From: Veillonella tobetsuensis
GTDB lineage: Bacteria; Bacillota; Negativicutes; Veillonellales; Veillonellaceae
Assembly (NCBI RefSeq): GCF_001078375.1
Contig: NZ_BBXI01000007.1
Span: forward strand, 47,941-111,940
Direction of reading: 5' to 3'
DNA: 64,000 nt
In this document: in pieces, positions 1-7,687 of the stretch
Numbering within the stretch: position 1 is the first letter of the stretch
Layout of the letters: each line of letters starts with the position of its first letter
Notes under the pieces: model-generated
What the model was told of the DNA's origin: nothing
Databases searched by the model: none
The model's input: the letters and a program-made list of their open reading frames with translations, nothing else
Program-made: the position numbers and the translations under genes

Positions 1-822
1 GTATCCGGCGGTAAGACTTTGGATGCTATTTCACAGCCTCATATTGCTTCTGTAGGTTTGACTCTACCTGGCAAAAGCTTTAATCAACCTTATTCTGTTA
101 GTGCTAATGGGGAAGTAGATTTAAGTCGAATTCAGTCGGTAGGGGTCCTTCGTTATACCCCAAGTAGAGGCTATTTTATAGAAGAGAAAAAGCCTTTGTT
201 ACAGGCGAAAACTCCAAAAACTACGCTGGTGATTACTGCTGTCAATGGTCCGCGTAGGAATAATGCGTTGACCTTGTATACACCAAGTTATGGTAAAAGT
301 ACAAAAACAAATGACTTTGGTTATGAAGTAACGGTTAGTGCAGGCAAGATATTGAAGGTTGGTACAGGGAATTCCATATTAGGTACGAATCAATTTGTTC
401 TGTCCGCTCATGGAGAGGCTATTCCTTCTTTAAAAGCTTTAAAGGTAGGAACTCCTGTTACTTTACAACCTAGATCGGAGTTGGCAAAGGTTGATACGGC
501 TGGTGGAGCTATGGTCGAAGGTGGTACATTAATTTTGTATAATGATCATTATGTGGGATCTGACAGTTCGACTAATAGTCGACGCAGTTTTATTGGAACC
601 ACAAAGGATGAAAAGCTTGTAGTAACTACTGTAGATAAACAGAATGCGTCTTCTGTAGGTGTCACTTTGGAGGAAGGGGCAGATTTACTTAAATCCTTAG
701 GTGCTATTAATGGATTTGAATTATCTAACCAAGGTAGTGTTGATATTAACGTTGATGGTCATTATGTTCATAAGGAAAAGGAAACACCGACAGCTTATGA
801 AAAAATTTTGATTATTAAATAA
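1..822 (+). CDS. Probable phosphodiester glycosidase (NAGPA-type), 3' part only
   Basis: The reading frame is open from the first base, so the gene starts upstream of the window; 273 codons and the stop are visible. The C-terminal part has the pattern of the NAGPA/phosphodiester glycosidase family: a GGAMVEGGTLI segment, then RRSFIGTTKDEKLVVTTVD, then a helix VTLEEGADLLKSLGAINGFEL followed by NQGS, matching the family's 'R.aiG...dg.l.lvtvdG......G.tl.ela..l..lGa..al.ldgGgS'. The family removes sugar phosphodiester caps or trims cell-wall sugars. The final GGGS-type motif is weak here (LSNQGSVD), so activity is uncertain. The next gene has its own promoter, so this one probably ends a separate transcript. 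Confidence 0.55.
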   Translation, partial: VSGGKTLDAISQPHIASVGLTLPGKSFNQPYSVSANGEVDLSRIQSVGVLRYTPSRGYFIEEKKPLLQAKTPKTTLVITAVNGPRRNNALTLYTPSYGKSTKTNDFGYEVTVSAGKILKVGTGNSILGTNQFVLSAHGEAIPSLKALKVGTPVTLQPRSELAKVDTAGGAMVEGGTLILYNDHYVGSDSSTNSRRSFIGTTKDEKLVVTTVDKQNASSVGVTLEEGADLLKSLGAINGFELSNQGSVDINVDGHYVHKEKETPTAYEKILIIK

Positions 823-842
823 TGAGTTGCATGCAATTTTGT

Positions 843-871
843 TTGAAAAAAATAGTTAAATTTAGTATAAT
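843..871 (+). promoter_or_regulatory. Sigma-70-type promoter for the small biotinyl-like gene
   Basis: TTGAAA at 843-848, a 17-bp spacer, and a perfect TATAAT at 866-871. The expected start of transcription near 878 leaves a leader of about 30 nt with AGGAGG at 895-900 before ATG 908. It probably also drives the S55 peptidase gene and possibly mlaEFD-tolC, because no terminator is visible before 7540. Confidence 0.75.
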
Positions 872-907
872 AATTTTATGTATTCTATTGTAAAAGGAGG
901 GATCGTT

Positions 908-1192
908 ATGAAAAAGATCTTATTAGCCTTCGCTGCGTTAACAGCTTTGGGCGTTACTTCTGTAATGGCGGCCCCTGTATCATACCAAAGTGTATTAACA
1001 GGTAAAGTTGCCTCTACTGTTGCTGTTGGAACTTCTGTTACAGAAGGTCAAACACTAGTGACTGTAGAAACATTGGCAGGTCCTATGGCAGCAGCTAAAT
1101 CCACAGTGAATGGCACTGTGACTGCAGTTGATGTCACAGTAGGTTCGGATATTTCTCGTGATCAAGTCGTTGTCACTGTAGAAAGCAAATAA
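908..1192 (+). CDS. Small exported biotinyl/lipoyl-like domain protein
   Basis: A 94-residue protein with a signal peptide (MKKILLAFAALTALGVTSVMA, cut near residue 21-22) followed by one biotinyl/lipoyl-like hammerhead fold: a 'V..G..V..GQTLVTVET' half and a 'STVNGTVTAVDVTVGSDI' half. Biotin carriers have E-A-M-K-M at the hairpin turn; here the matching stretch reads ETLAGPMAAAK, so the usual modified lysine is missing and the protein is probably not biotinylated. Start chosen at ATG 908 because AGGAGG lies 7 bases upstream; an in-frame ATG at 878 has no ribosome site. It lies 11 bases before the S55 peptidase-like gene, so the two are probably cotranscribed. Function unknown; probably periplasmic. 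Confidence 0.7.
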   Translation: MKKILLAFAALTALGVTSVMAAPVSYQSVLTGKVASTVAVGTSVTEGQTLVTVETLAGPMAAAKSTVNGTVTAVDVTVGSDISRDQVVVTVESK

Positions 1193-1203
1193 AGGAGATA
1201 GGA

Positions 1204-3204
1204 ATGAAGTTTTCTCATTCTTGGCGTCGGTATAGAAAAACGATACTGGCGCTTTTCTTCTGTAGTGCTCTATCATCCGCACAGGCAGTAGATTTTATGC
1301 CTGTTCAAGATGTACAGACTGGTATGGAAGGTATAGCAAAAACAGTAATAGTAGGGGATACCATATCTAACTTTGATGTCAAGGTATTAGGGGTCATGAA
1401 GGATAAAGGCCCATCGGGACATTTGATTTTAGCAAAATTCTCTGGTCCTGTTATGGAACAGACTGGAGGTATTGCACATGGTATGAGTGGTAGTCCAGTA
1501 TATATAAATGGGAAACTCGTAGGTGCCGTAGCGTATGGTTGGGGCTTTGCTGATGGCACAATCGGCATGATTACACCTATTGAAGATATGGTGAAATTAT
1601 GGAATATACCATACGAAAAGAATTTGACTAACACATGGTCTGATAAACAATTAATTCCCATGAAAACACCATTGATGGCATATGGCTTTGATAAGATGGC
1701 TATGGATTATTTTAAATCCAAATTGCCACAATATAATTATGAGACCTATGACACTGCTAGCTCTAGTAGTGATGATATTGAAAAACCATTAGAAGCTGGT
1801 GGCTCTGTAGCAGCATTACTCGTTGATGGCGATTTAAAATTAGGGGCTATTGGCACTGTTACCTATGTTGATGGAAAACAGATGGTGGCCTTTGGTCATC
1901 CGTTTTTAAAGCATGGTTCTGCTAATTACTTTATGCATAATGCAAGTATTTTTACCGTTGTTAAAAGTTATGAATCTGCTTTTAAACTAGGTTCTATGGG
2001 TCGTGAAGTGGGCACTGTTACAGAGGATCGTGGTGCAGGTATCGCTGGTGTTTCAGGAACTATTTCAAGCGGTATTCCTGTACGTTTCCATCTTAAGGAT
2101 ATCGACATGGGACGCGATAAGCGCTCTAATGTAAAGGTCATTGAAGATAAAGAGATGACCCCTACCTTGGCGGCTACAGCATTATATAATATGCTGAATA
2201 AAACCTTGGATCGTAGTGGTGAAGGGACTGCTAAAATTACCTATACCATTACACCAAAAAATAAGGAACAAAAGCCATTAACGCGGACGAATATGTTCTA
2301 TAGTTCTGACTCGATTAGTGAAAAAACTGTTGATGAATTTTACAATGTTATCGATGTACTTATGAATAACCGTTTTATTAACTATGAAATCACAGATATT
2401 AATGTTGAAATAGAGATTACACAAGATAAGAAAACCGCGAAACTGGTAGATGCATCAGCATCATCGACCATCGTATCACCTGGTGATACAATAGTAGTTG
2501 ATGTTACATTGGAACCTTATCGTGGGGAAAAAATTAACAAAGAGGTATTCTTTGTGGTACCAAAAGATCAACCACTCGGTAAATACACCTTAGAGGTTCG
2601 TGGTGGCGGTGAAATCCCACTACCATATATTTTGGAAAAACAAAAATACAATTTAACCGATGAAATATTGCGTCGTTTAAAAGTTTACAAAGATTTTGAT
2701 GATTTGTTTGATGAATTACAAAAGACAGATACAAATAATCAGATCGTTGTAGAGATTTTGGAAGATGGCATTAGCCTTGTCAACGAAGAAGCGTCTACTA
2801 AATCCGTGAAAAAGGCAAAACTTCAAGGTGTTGAAGATAAGCCAAGTCCGGGAGACGTTAAAAAGAAAAAAGATAACGAAGACCTTGGGGATGGCAAGGA
2901 TGATGATAAGAAAAACGATAAAACTGCTGTAGACACAGAGTATATCGTGCAAGGTGATGGTCAATTTACTATTCATGTTATGAGCGTTAAAGATCGTGAT
3001 AAAGCACTGGCTAAACGCGCTAAAGAACAAGTTAAGATGGAACATAAGTTGGAATTAGAAGATCAAAGTAATAAAAAAACTACTAAATCTTCTCAATCTA
3101 CAAAGGATAAACCAGCGAAAGAAAAACCTTCAAAGGAAGATCCATCTAGTAATAAACCATCTACAGACAAACCTGCTAATGATTCATCAGAACAAGAGGC
3201 ATAG
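1204..3204 (+). CDS. Exported SpoIVB/S55 peptidase-like protein
   Basis: 666 residues. An N-terminal signal peptide (residues 1-28) precedes a SpoIVB-type S55 serine peptidase-like core. TGGIAHGMSGSPVYINGK at about 87-104 matches the catalytic-serine block of SpoIVB (QGMSGSP), and MVAFGHPFLKHGS at about 227-239 matches its catalytic-histidine block (ALGH). In SpoIVB the histidine block comes first; here the serine block does, so the order is permuted. A beta-rich region follows, then a Lys/Asp/Ser-rich tail from about residue 540 to the end. RBS AAAGGAG at 1191-1197. Veillonella does not sporulate, so the role is likely in envelope processing or as a scaffold. Position before mlaEFD suggests an outer-membrane role, but the substrate cannot be told. 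Confidence 0.7.
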   Translation: MKFSHSWRRYRKTILALFFCSALSSAQAVDFMPVQDVQTGMEGIAKTVIVGDTISNFDVKVLGVMKDKGPSGHLILAKFSGPVMEQTGGIAHGMSGSPVYINGKLVGAVAYGWGFADGTIGMITPIEDMVKLWNIPYEKNLTNTWSDKQLIPMKTPLMAYGFDKMAMDYFKSKLPQYNYETYDTASSSSDDIEKPLEAGGSVAALLVDGDLKLGAIGTVTYVDGKQMVAFGHPFLKHGSANYFMHNASIFTVVKSYESAFKLGSMGREVGTVTEDRGAGIAGVSGTISSGIPVRFHLKDIDMGRDKRSNVKVIEDKEMTPTLAATALYNMLNKTLDRSGEGTAKITYTITPKNKEQKPLTRTNMFYSSDSISEKTVDEFYNVIDVLMNNRFINYEITDINVEIEITQDKKTAKLVDASASSTIVSPGDTIVVDVTLEPYRGEKINKEVFFVVPKDQPLGKYTLEVRGGGEIPLPYILEKQKYNLTDEILRRLKVYKDFDDLFDELQKTDTNNQIVVEILEDGISLVNEEASTKSVKKAKLQGVEDKPSPGDVKKKKDNEDLGDGKDDDKKNDKTAVDTEYIVQGDGQFTIHVMSVKDRDKALAKRAKEQVKMEHKLELEDQSNKKTTKSSQSTKDKPAKEKPSKEDPSSNKPSTDKPANDSSEQEA

Positions 3205-3232
3205 GAATTAAAAATAAGAAAGGGGGACTGTT

Positions 3233-3994
3233 GTGAATTGGCTTGAGTTGATAGGCCGTAATGTGATAACGGGGCTATCTAATGTGGGAACGGCCATGTT
3301 ACTTATATGGCAAACCATAAAACAATTAAAAATGCTTAATATATGGCATGTTCTACAGCAAATGGCTCATTTAGGTGTAGATTCATTGCCTATCATTAGT
3401 CTTACCTTGTTATTTGCCGGCGGTGTAATGACACTACAAATTACTGATGTTCTTATTACATATGGAGCACAAAGTACGGTTGGTGGTCTTATGGCGGTAG
3501 CTATGGGACGTGAACTAGGACCAATTCTTGTAGGTGTTGTATTAGCTGGTCGTGTGGGGGCAGCTATTACAGCAGAGATTGGAACCATGAAGGTAACAGA
3601 ACAAATCGATGCATTGCGTGTTATGGCTGTAGATCCAATCGGCTACCTAGTGGTACCCCGTGTTGTAGCTTGTATGATTATGGTGCCAATCCTTGCCTTT
3701 TACGGTGTTGCAATTGGTATTGCAGGGGGGTATTTTGTAGCTACAGCTATAAAAGGGTTAGCCCCTGCTACATATTTAGATTCGATACAGATTTTTTCAA
3801 CTGTTTCTGATTTTACATTAGGCTTAATTAAATCTAGTGTTTTTGGGGCGGTTATTGCTCTTGTAGGTGCTTACAAGGGGATGCATACCAAGATGGGGGC
3901 AGAGGCGGTAGGTTTTTCTACTACTAGTTCTGTTGTGACTAGTATCATATTGGTGTTTGTATTAAACTATTTTCTATCGACACTACTCTTTTAA
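3233..3994 (+). CDS. mlaE: MlaE: phospholipid ABC transporter permease
   Basis: 253 residues, typical MlaE/YrbE length, starting at GTG 3233 behind GGGGG. It has the family's hydrophobic permease layout, with the conserved block around GRELGPILVGVVLAGRVGAAITAEIGTMKVTEQIDALRVMAVDP (shown here only as a landmark from residue 99 on), and a hydrophobic C-terminus. Inner-membrane part of the MlaFED lipid transporter, working with the ATPase just downstream and the MCE protein after it. Genes for MlaA, MlaB and MlaC are not present in this window. Confidence 0.93.
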   Translation: MNWLELIGRNVITGLSNVGTAMLLIWQTIKQLKMLNIWHVLQQMAHLGVDSLPIISLTLLFAGGVMTLQITDVLITYGAQSTVGGLMAVAMGRELGPILVGVVLAGRVGAAITAEIGTMKVTEQIDALRVMAVDPIGYLVVPRVVACMIMVPILAFYGVAIGIAGGYFVATAIKGLAPATYLDSIQIFSTVSDFTLGLIKSSVFGAVIALVGAYKGMHTKMGAEAVGFSTTSSVVTSIILVFVLNYFLSTLLF

Positions 3995-4018
3995 TCGATT
4001 ATCTCAAACGAGGGCTAT

Positions 4019-4777
4019 ATGATTGAATTACGTGATGTAGTTGTAGCATATGATACACGGGTGATATTAGATTCTGTAAATTTAACTATTCAAGATGGAG
4101 AAACACTCGTTATTTTAGGCGGTAGTGGTAGTGGTAAAAGTACCCTATTGCGTCTACTCATAGGTTTACAACGACCAACATCAGGCCAAATTATTGTTGA
4201 TGGTGTAGATGTCACTACATTATCAGAGGAAGAATTTAATAAGGTACGCCAGAAGATGGGCATGGTATTTCAATATTCCGCACTTTTTGACTCTATGTCG
4301 GTAGGCGAGAATGTAGCTTTTGGTCTCAGAGAGCATACGACATTAAGTGATGATGAAATTATGCGAATTGTTAGTGAAAGACTCGGATGGGTTGGGCTAA
4401 GCGGATATGAATCCTATATGCCTAATGAGTTATCAGGGGGGATGAAAAAGCGCGTCAGCCTAGCTCGTGCGATTGCCCTTGACCCAACGCTTATCTTGTA
4501 TGATGAGCCATCATCAGGCTTAGATCCTATTACATCTGGTACAATTAGCATGCTTATACGAGGTATGCAAGAACGTTTAGGATGTACATCTATTGTTGTC
4601 ACCCATGATATGCAATCGGCTTTTTATGTAGCTGATCGCATAGCATTACTTGATAAAGGACAGTTTATTGAGGTATCAAAAACAGAGGACTTTAAACATT
4701 CACCTAATCCTAAGGTGCAACAATTTATTCATGGTGAAGCGGAGGCTATTGATATCGTAACAAGGAGAGACATATAA
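4019..4777 (+). CDS. mlaF: MlaF: phospholipid ABC transporter ATPase
   Basis: 252 residues with all ABC ATPase motifs: Walker A GGSGSGKST at about residues 35-43, Q-loop in MVFQYSALFDS, signature LSGGMKKRVSLARA (the GMKKR variant is typical of MlaF), Walker B LILYDEPSSGLDP, and the H-loop VVTHDM. It powers lipid movement through MlaE and MlaD. Its stop TAA overlaps the ATG of mlaD by one base (4777), so the two are translationally coupled. Confidence 0.94.
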   Translation: MIELRDVVVAYDTRVILDSVNLTIQDGETLVILGGSGSGKSTLLRLLIGLQRPTSGQIIVDGVDVTTLSEEEFNKVRQKMGMVFQYSALFDSMSVGENVAFGLREHTTLSDDEIMRIVSERLGWVGLSGYESYMPNELSGGMKKRVSLARAIALDPTLILYDEPSSGLDPITSGTISMLIRGMQERLGCTSIVVTHDMQSAFYVADRIALLDKGQFIEVSKTEDFKHSPNPKVQQFIHGEAEAIDIVTRRDI

Positions 4778-6036
4778 TGAAGTGGACGACGGAAGCTAAA
4801 GTAGGGGCTTTCACAATTGTAGGGGTTGTGTTGTTTATAATGGGCATCCTATTTGTAGGGCGCGTTGATATATTTACAAAACCACAAATGACAATAACAG
4901 GGGATTTTGCTCAGGTAAATGGTCTAAAGAATGGTAATCAGGTTAAATTTTCCGGTGTTGCTATCGGTAGCGTTTCCGATATCGAGATTACTCCTTCTGG
5001 CGTTGTGGTAAAGATGAAAATTGATGATAAGACACAAATACCAAGTGACTCAAGGTTTACCTTGGGATCTGACGGATTTTTAGGCGATAAGTATATTCAA
5101 ATCTCACCAGGTAAATCTACTGTATATTTACAAAATGGAGATTCTGTTAAGGGTGAAGGCGTTGATGCGATGGACCAAGCCATGCAAAGTGCTCAAAAAT
5201 TAATGGCCGGTACAGAGCAAATGCTACAATCCATCAACAATATAATTGGAGACCCTAAAACGCAAGATGCATTAAAGCATTCTTTGCAATCTACAGCTAT
5301 TATGGCTGATAATGCAGTAGCAATGACACAGAATATGGCGGATGTAACAGCTCAGTTGAACCAAGCGGCTCAACAATTCAATGCCGATGGCAATGCTGGG
5401 GAGGATATGCGTCAAATTCTAACAAATATAAAACAAACTACAGAGCGTGTAGATAATATGGCTCGCTCTATGGAAGGCACTGTTACAGATCCTAAAGCAC
5501 AAGAGAATTTAAAAGAAACGTTGCATAATACGGCGCAAATTTCTGCGCGTGTCAATAAATTGATGGGTGGTAAGGCATATCAATCCGATGCAACATATAG
5601 TGGCTCGGAGGTAAATACAGCTGAAAAAAAGTCATCTATTAAAGTAGAACCTTCGGTGGATTTGCTTTATAATACAAACAAAGATGAAGCTCGTGTCAAT
5701 GGTCGTGCCCGTATTTACACAGACAAAGGAATGGGCGAGTTTGGACTTTCCAATATTGGCGATGACACTAAATTTGATCTAAATGGTGGCAAATATTTTG
5801 CTTCTAAATGGCTAGTACGAGGTGGTATTTTTGAAAGCAAGCTCGGATTTGGCATAGACTATAATCCTCGTGGGCCTTTTGCTATATCTGCTGCTATGTA
5901 TGATTTAAATCATCCTAAATATCGACTTCGCTCTGATATACGCTTACATAATAATACATATGGTGTTGTGCAGATGACACGTCCATTTGGTTCTTCCAAT
6001 GGTGGCACCTATTTTGGTATTAAACAAGTCTTTTAA
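4777..6036 (+). CDS. mlaD: MlaD: MCE protein with C-terminal beta-barrel-like domain
   Basis: 419 residues, far longer than E. coli MlaD (about 180). Order: one transmembrane helix (residues 10-28), an MCE domain (about 37-115, with NGLKNGNQVKFSGVAIG and LGDKYIQISPG), a long helical stretch (about 130-265), then a C-terminal region (about 287-419) of alternating polar and hydrophobic strands ending in YFGIKQVF, with the terminal Phe expected of an outer-membrane beta-signal. This layout could span the periplasm from inner to outer membrane without MlaC or MlaA. I recall published work on Veillonella parvula reporting such a bridge, but cannot check it here. The MCE assignment is sure; the barrel is read from pattern. 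Confidence 0.9.
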   Translation: MKWTTEAKVGAFTIVGVVLFIMGILFVGRVDIFTKPQMTITGDFAQVNGLKNGNQVKFSGVAIGSVSDIEITPSGVVVKMKIDDKTQIPSDSRFTLGSDGFLGDKYIQISPGKSTVYLQNGDSVKGEGVDAMDQAMQSAQKLMAGTEQMLQSINNIIGDPKTQDALKHSLQSTAIMADNAVAMTQNMADVTAQLNQAAQQFNADGNAGEDMRQILTNIKQTTERVDNMARSMEGTVTDPKAQENLKETLHNTAQISARVNKLMGGKAYQSDATYSGSEVNTAEKKSSIKVEPSVDLLYNTNKDEARVNGRARIYTDKGMGEFGLSNIGDDTKFDLNGGKYFASKWLVRGGIFESKLGFGIDYNPRGPFAISAAMYDLNHPKYRLRSDIRLHNNTYGVVQMTRPFGSSNGGTYFGIKQVF

Positions 6037-6062
6037 AACACATATTGTGTGGAGGTATACGT

Positions 6063-7529
6063 ATGAATAAGAAGGCCTTTTCTTTAGCCGTAATATTATC
6101 TATGGCTACAACAGGTGCATTCGCAAGTGACGTTGTTTCTACATCTGTCAATAATGGTGATAAACTCACTAAACTTCAAAAAGAAGCCATTCAATTAACT
6201 CAAAAACAATTAGCCCAAAAATCAGTACAAGATGCACAACGCTATGAATCCTCTATTTCTTTAAATGAAGAAAGTACTGTTGATTTAGCATTGGCAAACA
6301 ATCGTACTGCTAAGCAAACTATGTGGAGCTATCAGGCAGCAAAAGCAGCCGTAAGCACAGCTGCTGCTGGTAAAAATCCATCTCTTGCCTATAGTTGGGG
6401 TGGCAAACGCTCTGGTGGCGATGCAGGTAGTAGTAAAAATGGTAATCATAACTTTACGATTTCTGCGCCTGTATTTAGTCCGTCTTTAGATGCTAGTATT
6501 GATGCTTCTAGATATACGCGTGAAGGCGCTGGTGCTGCATATGAAGAATCTTTACAACAAGCTAAATACGATGCTATTAATGCTTATTACTCCTTGATTA
6601 TGTATCGTAATAAGACCGCTGTAGCAAGACAAGCTGTTAAGGATTACCAAGGTCATGTAGATAATGTTAAAGCTCAATATAATGTGGGTTTAGTAGCTAA
6701 TTCTGATGTATTAGGTGCAGATACAAGCTTGGCAGAGGCTCAAACTAGTCTTGTAAAAGCTATGAATGCAGCTGATTTGGCTGAGGCTAGCTTGAATCAA
6801 GTTATTGCATACCCTGTACAAACAGCTATTACTACGGCAGAAGAAAGTTTACAATATAAACCATACGATGTGTCTTTAGAACAAGCTAAAGCGTATGCGA
6901 TGCTTCATCGTTCTGCGCTAGTTCAATCTGCTATGGCAGTTAAGGCGGCAGAAGAAAACTTAAAAGCTGCAAAATCTGGTTACTTACCAACGATAGATGT
7001 AGAAGCTGGCCGTGGTTATACTGATCTAAATGGGTACTTTGGTACCGATGTTAAATCCTGGCATATCAGTGCATCTGCAACTTGGAAACTCTGGGATGGT
7101 GGTGCTACACAAAATAAAATCAAAGGTGCTTATGCAGATTTAGAAAAAGCTAAAGAAGCTAATTTGGCAACTGTAGATAAGGTAAATCTTGCAGTGCAAC
7201 AGGCTTATCTAAATTTACGCACTGCAGAACAAACAATTCAAAGTACACAAACTGCTGTTAATGAAGGACAAGAAAACTTCCGTATTGCATTACTTCGTTA
7301 TAGAGCAGGGGTAGGCACTAACCTTGATGTACTTGATGCGGAATTAAAATTAACACAAGCACGTAATAATTATGTTGATGCTCTTTATAGCTATAATGTA
7401 AGTGTTTCTGCTCTTGAACAAGCTACAGGTGTCCCTGTTGATACTCCAGTTGGTCAAGGTGCAGCTATTATCGCTAATAGTGGTGCAGAAGCACAACTAG
7501 CAGCTTTAAGTGCTAGTGCAAAAAAATAA
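6063..7529 (+). CDS. tolC: TolC-family outer membrane efflux protein
   Basis: 488 residues from ATG 6063, chosen because GGAGG (6051-6055) sits 7 bases upstream; an upstream in-frame ATG at 6045 lacks a site. Signal peptide of about 21 residues (ends TTGAFA). The body shows two similar long-helix halves typical of TolC: 'ALANNRTAKQTMWSYQAAKAAVSTAAAGKNPSL' and, later, 'AYAMLHRSALVQSAMAVKAAEENLKAAKSGYLPTIDV', each followed by beta segments. Only 26 bases after mlaD, so cotranscribed with mlaEFD, and followed by a terminator at 7540-7571. A general exit duct for efflux or type I secretion; its partner pumps are not in this window. Confidence 0.9.
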   Translation: MNKKAFSLAVILSMATTGAFASDVVSTSVNNGDKLTKLQKEAIQLTQKQLAQKSVQDAQRYESSISLNEESTVDLALANNRTAKQTMWSYQAAKAAVSTAAAGKNPSLAYSWGGKRSGGDAGSSKNGNHNFTISAPVFSPSLDASIDASRYTREGAGAAYEESLQQAKYDAINAYYSLIMYRNKTAVARQAVKDYQGHVDNVKAQYNVGLVANSDVLGADTSLAEAQTSLVKAMNAADLAEASLNQVIAYPVQTAITTAEESLQYKPYDVSLEQAKAYAMLHRSALVQSAMAVKAAEENLKAAKSGYLPTIDVEAGRGYTDLNGYFGTDVKSWHISASATWKLWDGGATQNKIKGAYADLEKAKEANLATVDKVNLAVQQAYLNLRTAEQTIQSTQTAVNEGQENFRIALLRYRAGVGTNLDVLDAELKLTQARNNYVDALYSYNVSVSALEQATGVPVDTPVGQGAAIIANSGAEAQLAALSASAKK

Positions 7530-7539
7530 AACCCAAAAG

Positions 7540-7571
7540 AATGGCGATTGCTTAGGTAGTCGTCATTTTTT
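7540..7571 (+). terminator. Rho-independent terminator after tolC
   Basis: Stem AATGGCGA (7540-7547) pairs with TCGTCATT (7560-7567) with one G-U pair and a 12-base loop, running into a T tract. It ends the transcript from the mla/tolC side before tamB. Confidence 0.75.
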
Positions 7572-7687
7572 ATGGATATAGATATTTATATTTCATAAAA
7601 TTTATGCATCATATACTATTGTAATATTATTGTTTATGGTAAGATTGATGTATAAATTATCGTATTTTTTTAGGTGTGGGGTTTCCT

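Noticed and set aside
827..836. TTGCATGCAA palindrome after the first gene as a terminator
   Set aside because: A 10-base palindrome without a loop cannot form a terminator hairpin; the following T stretch is weak.
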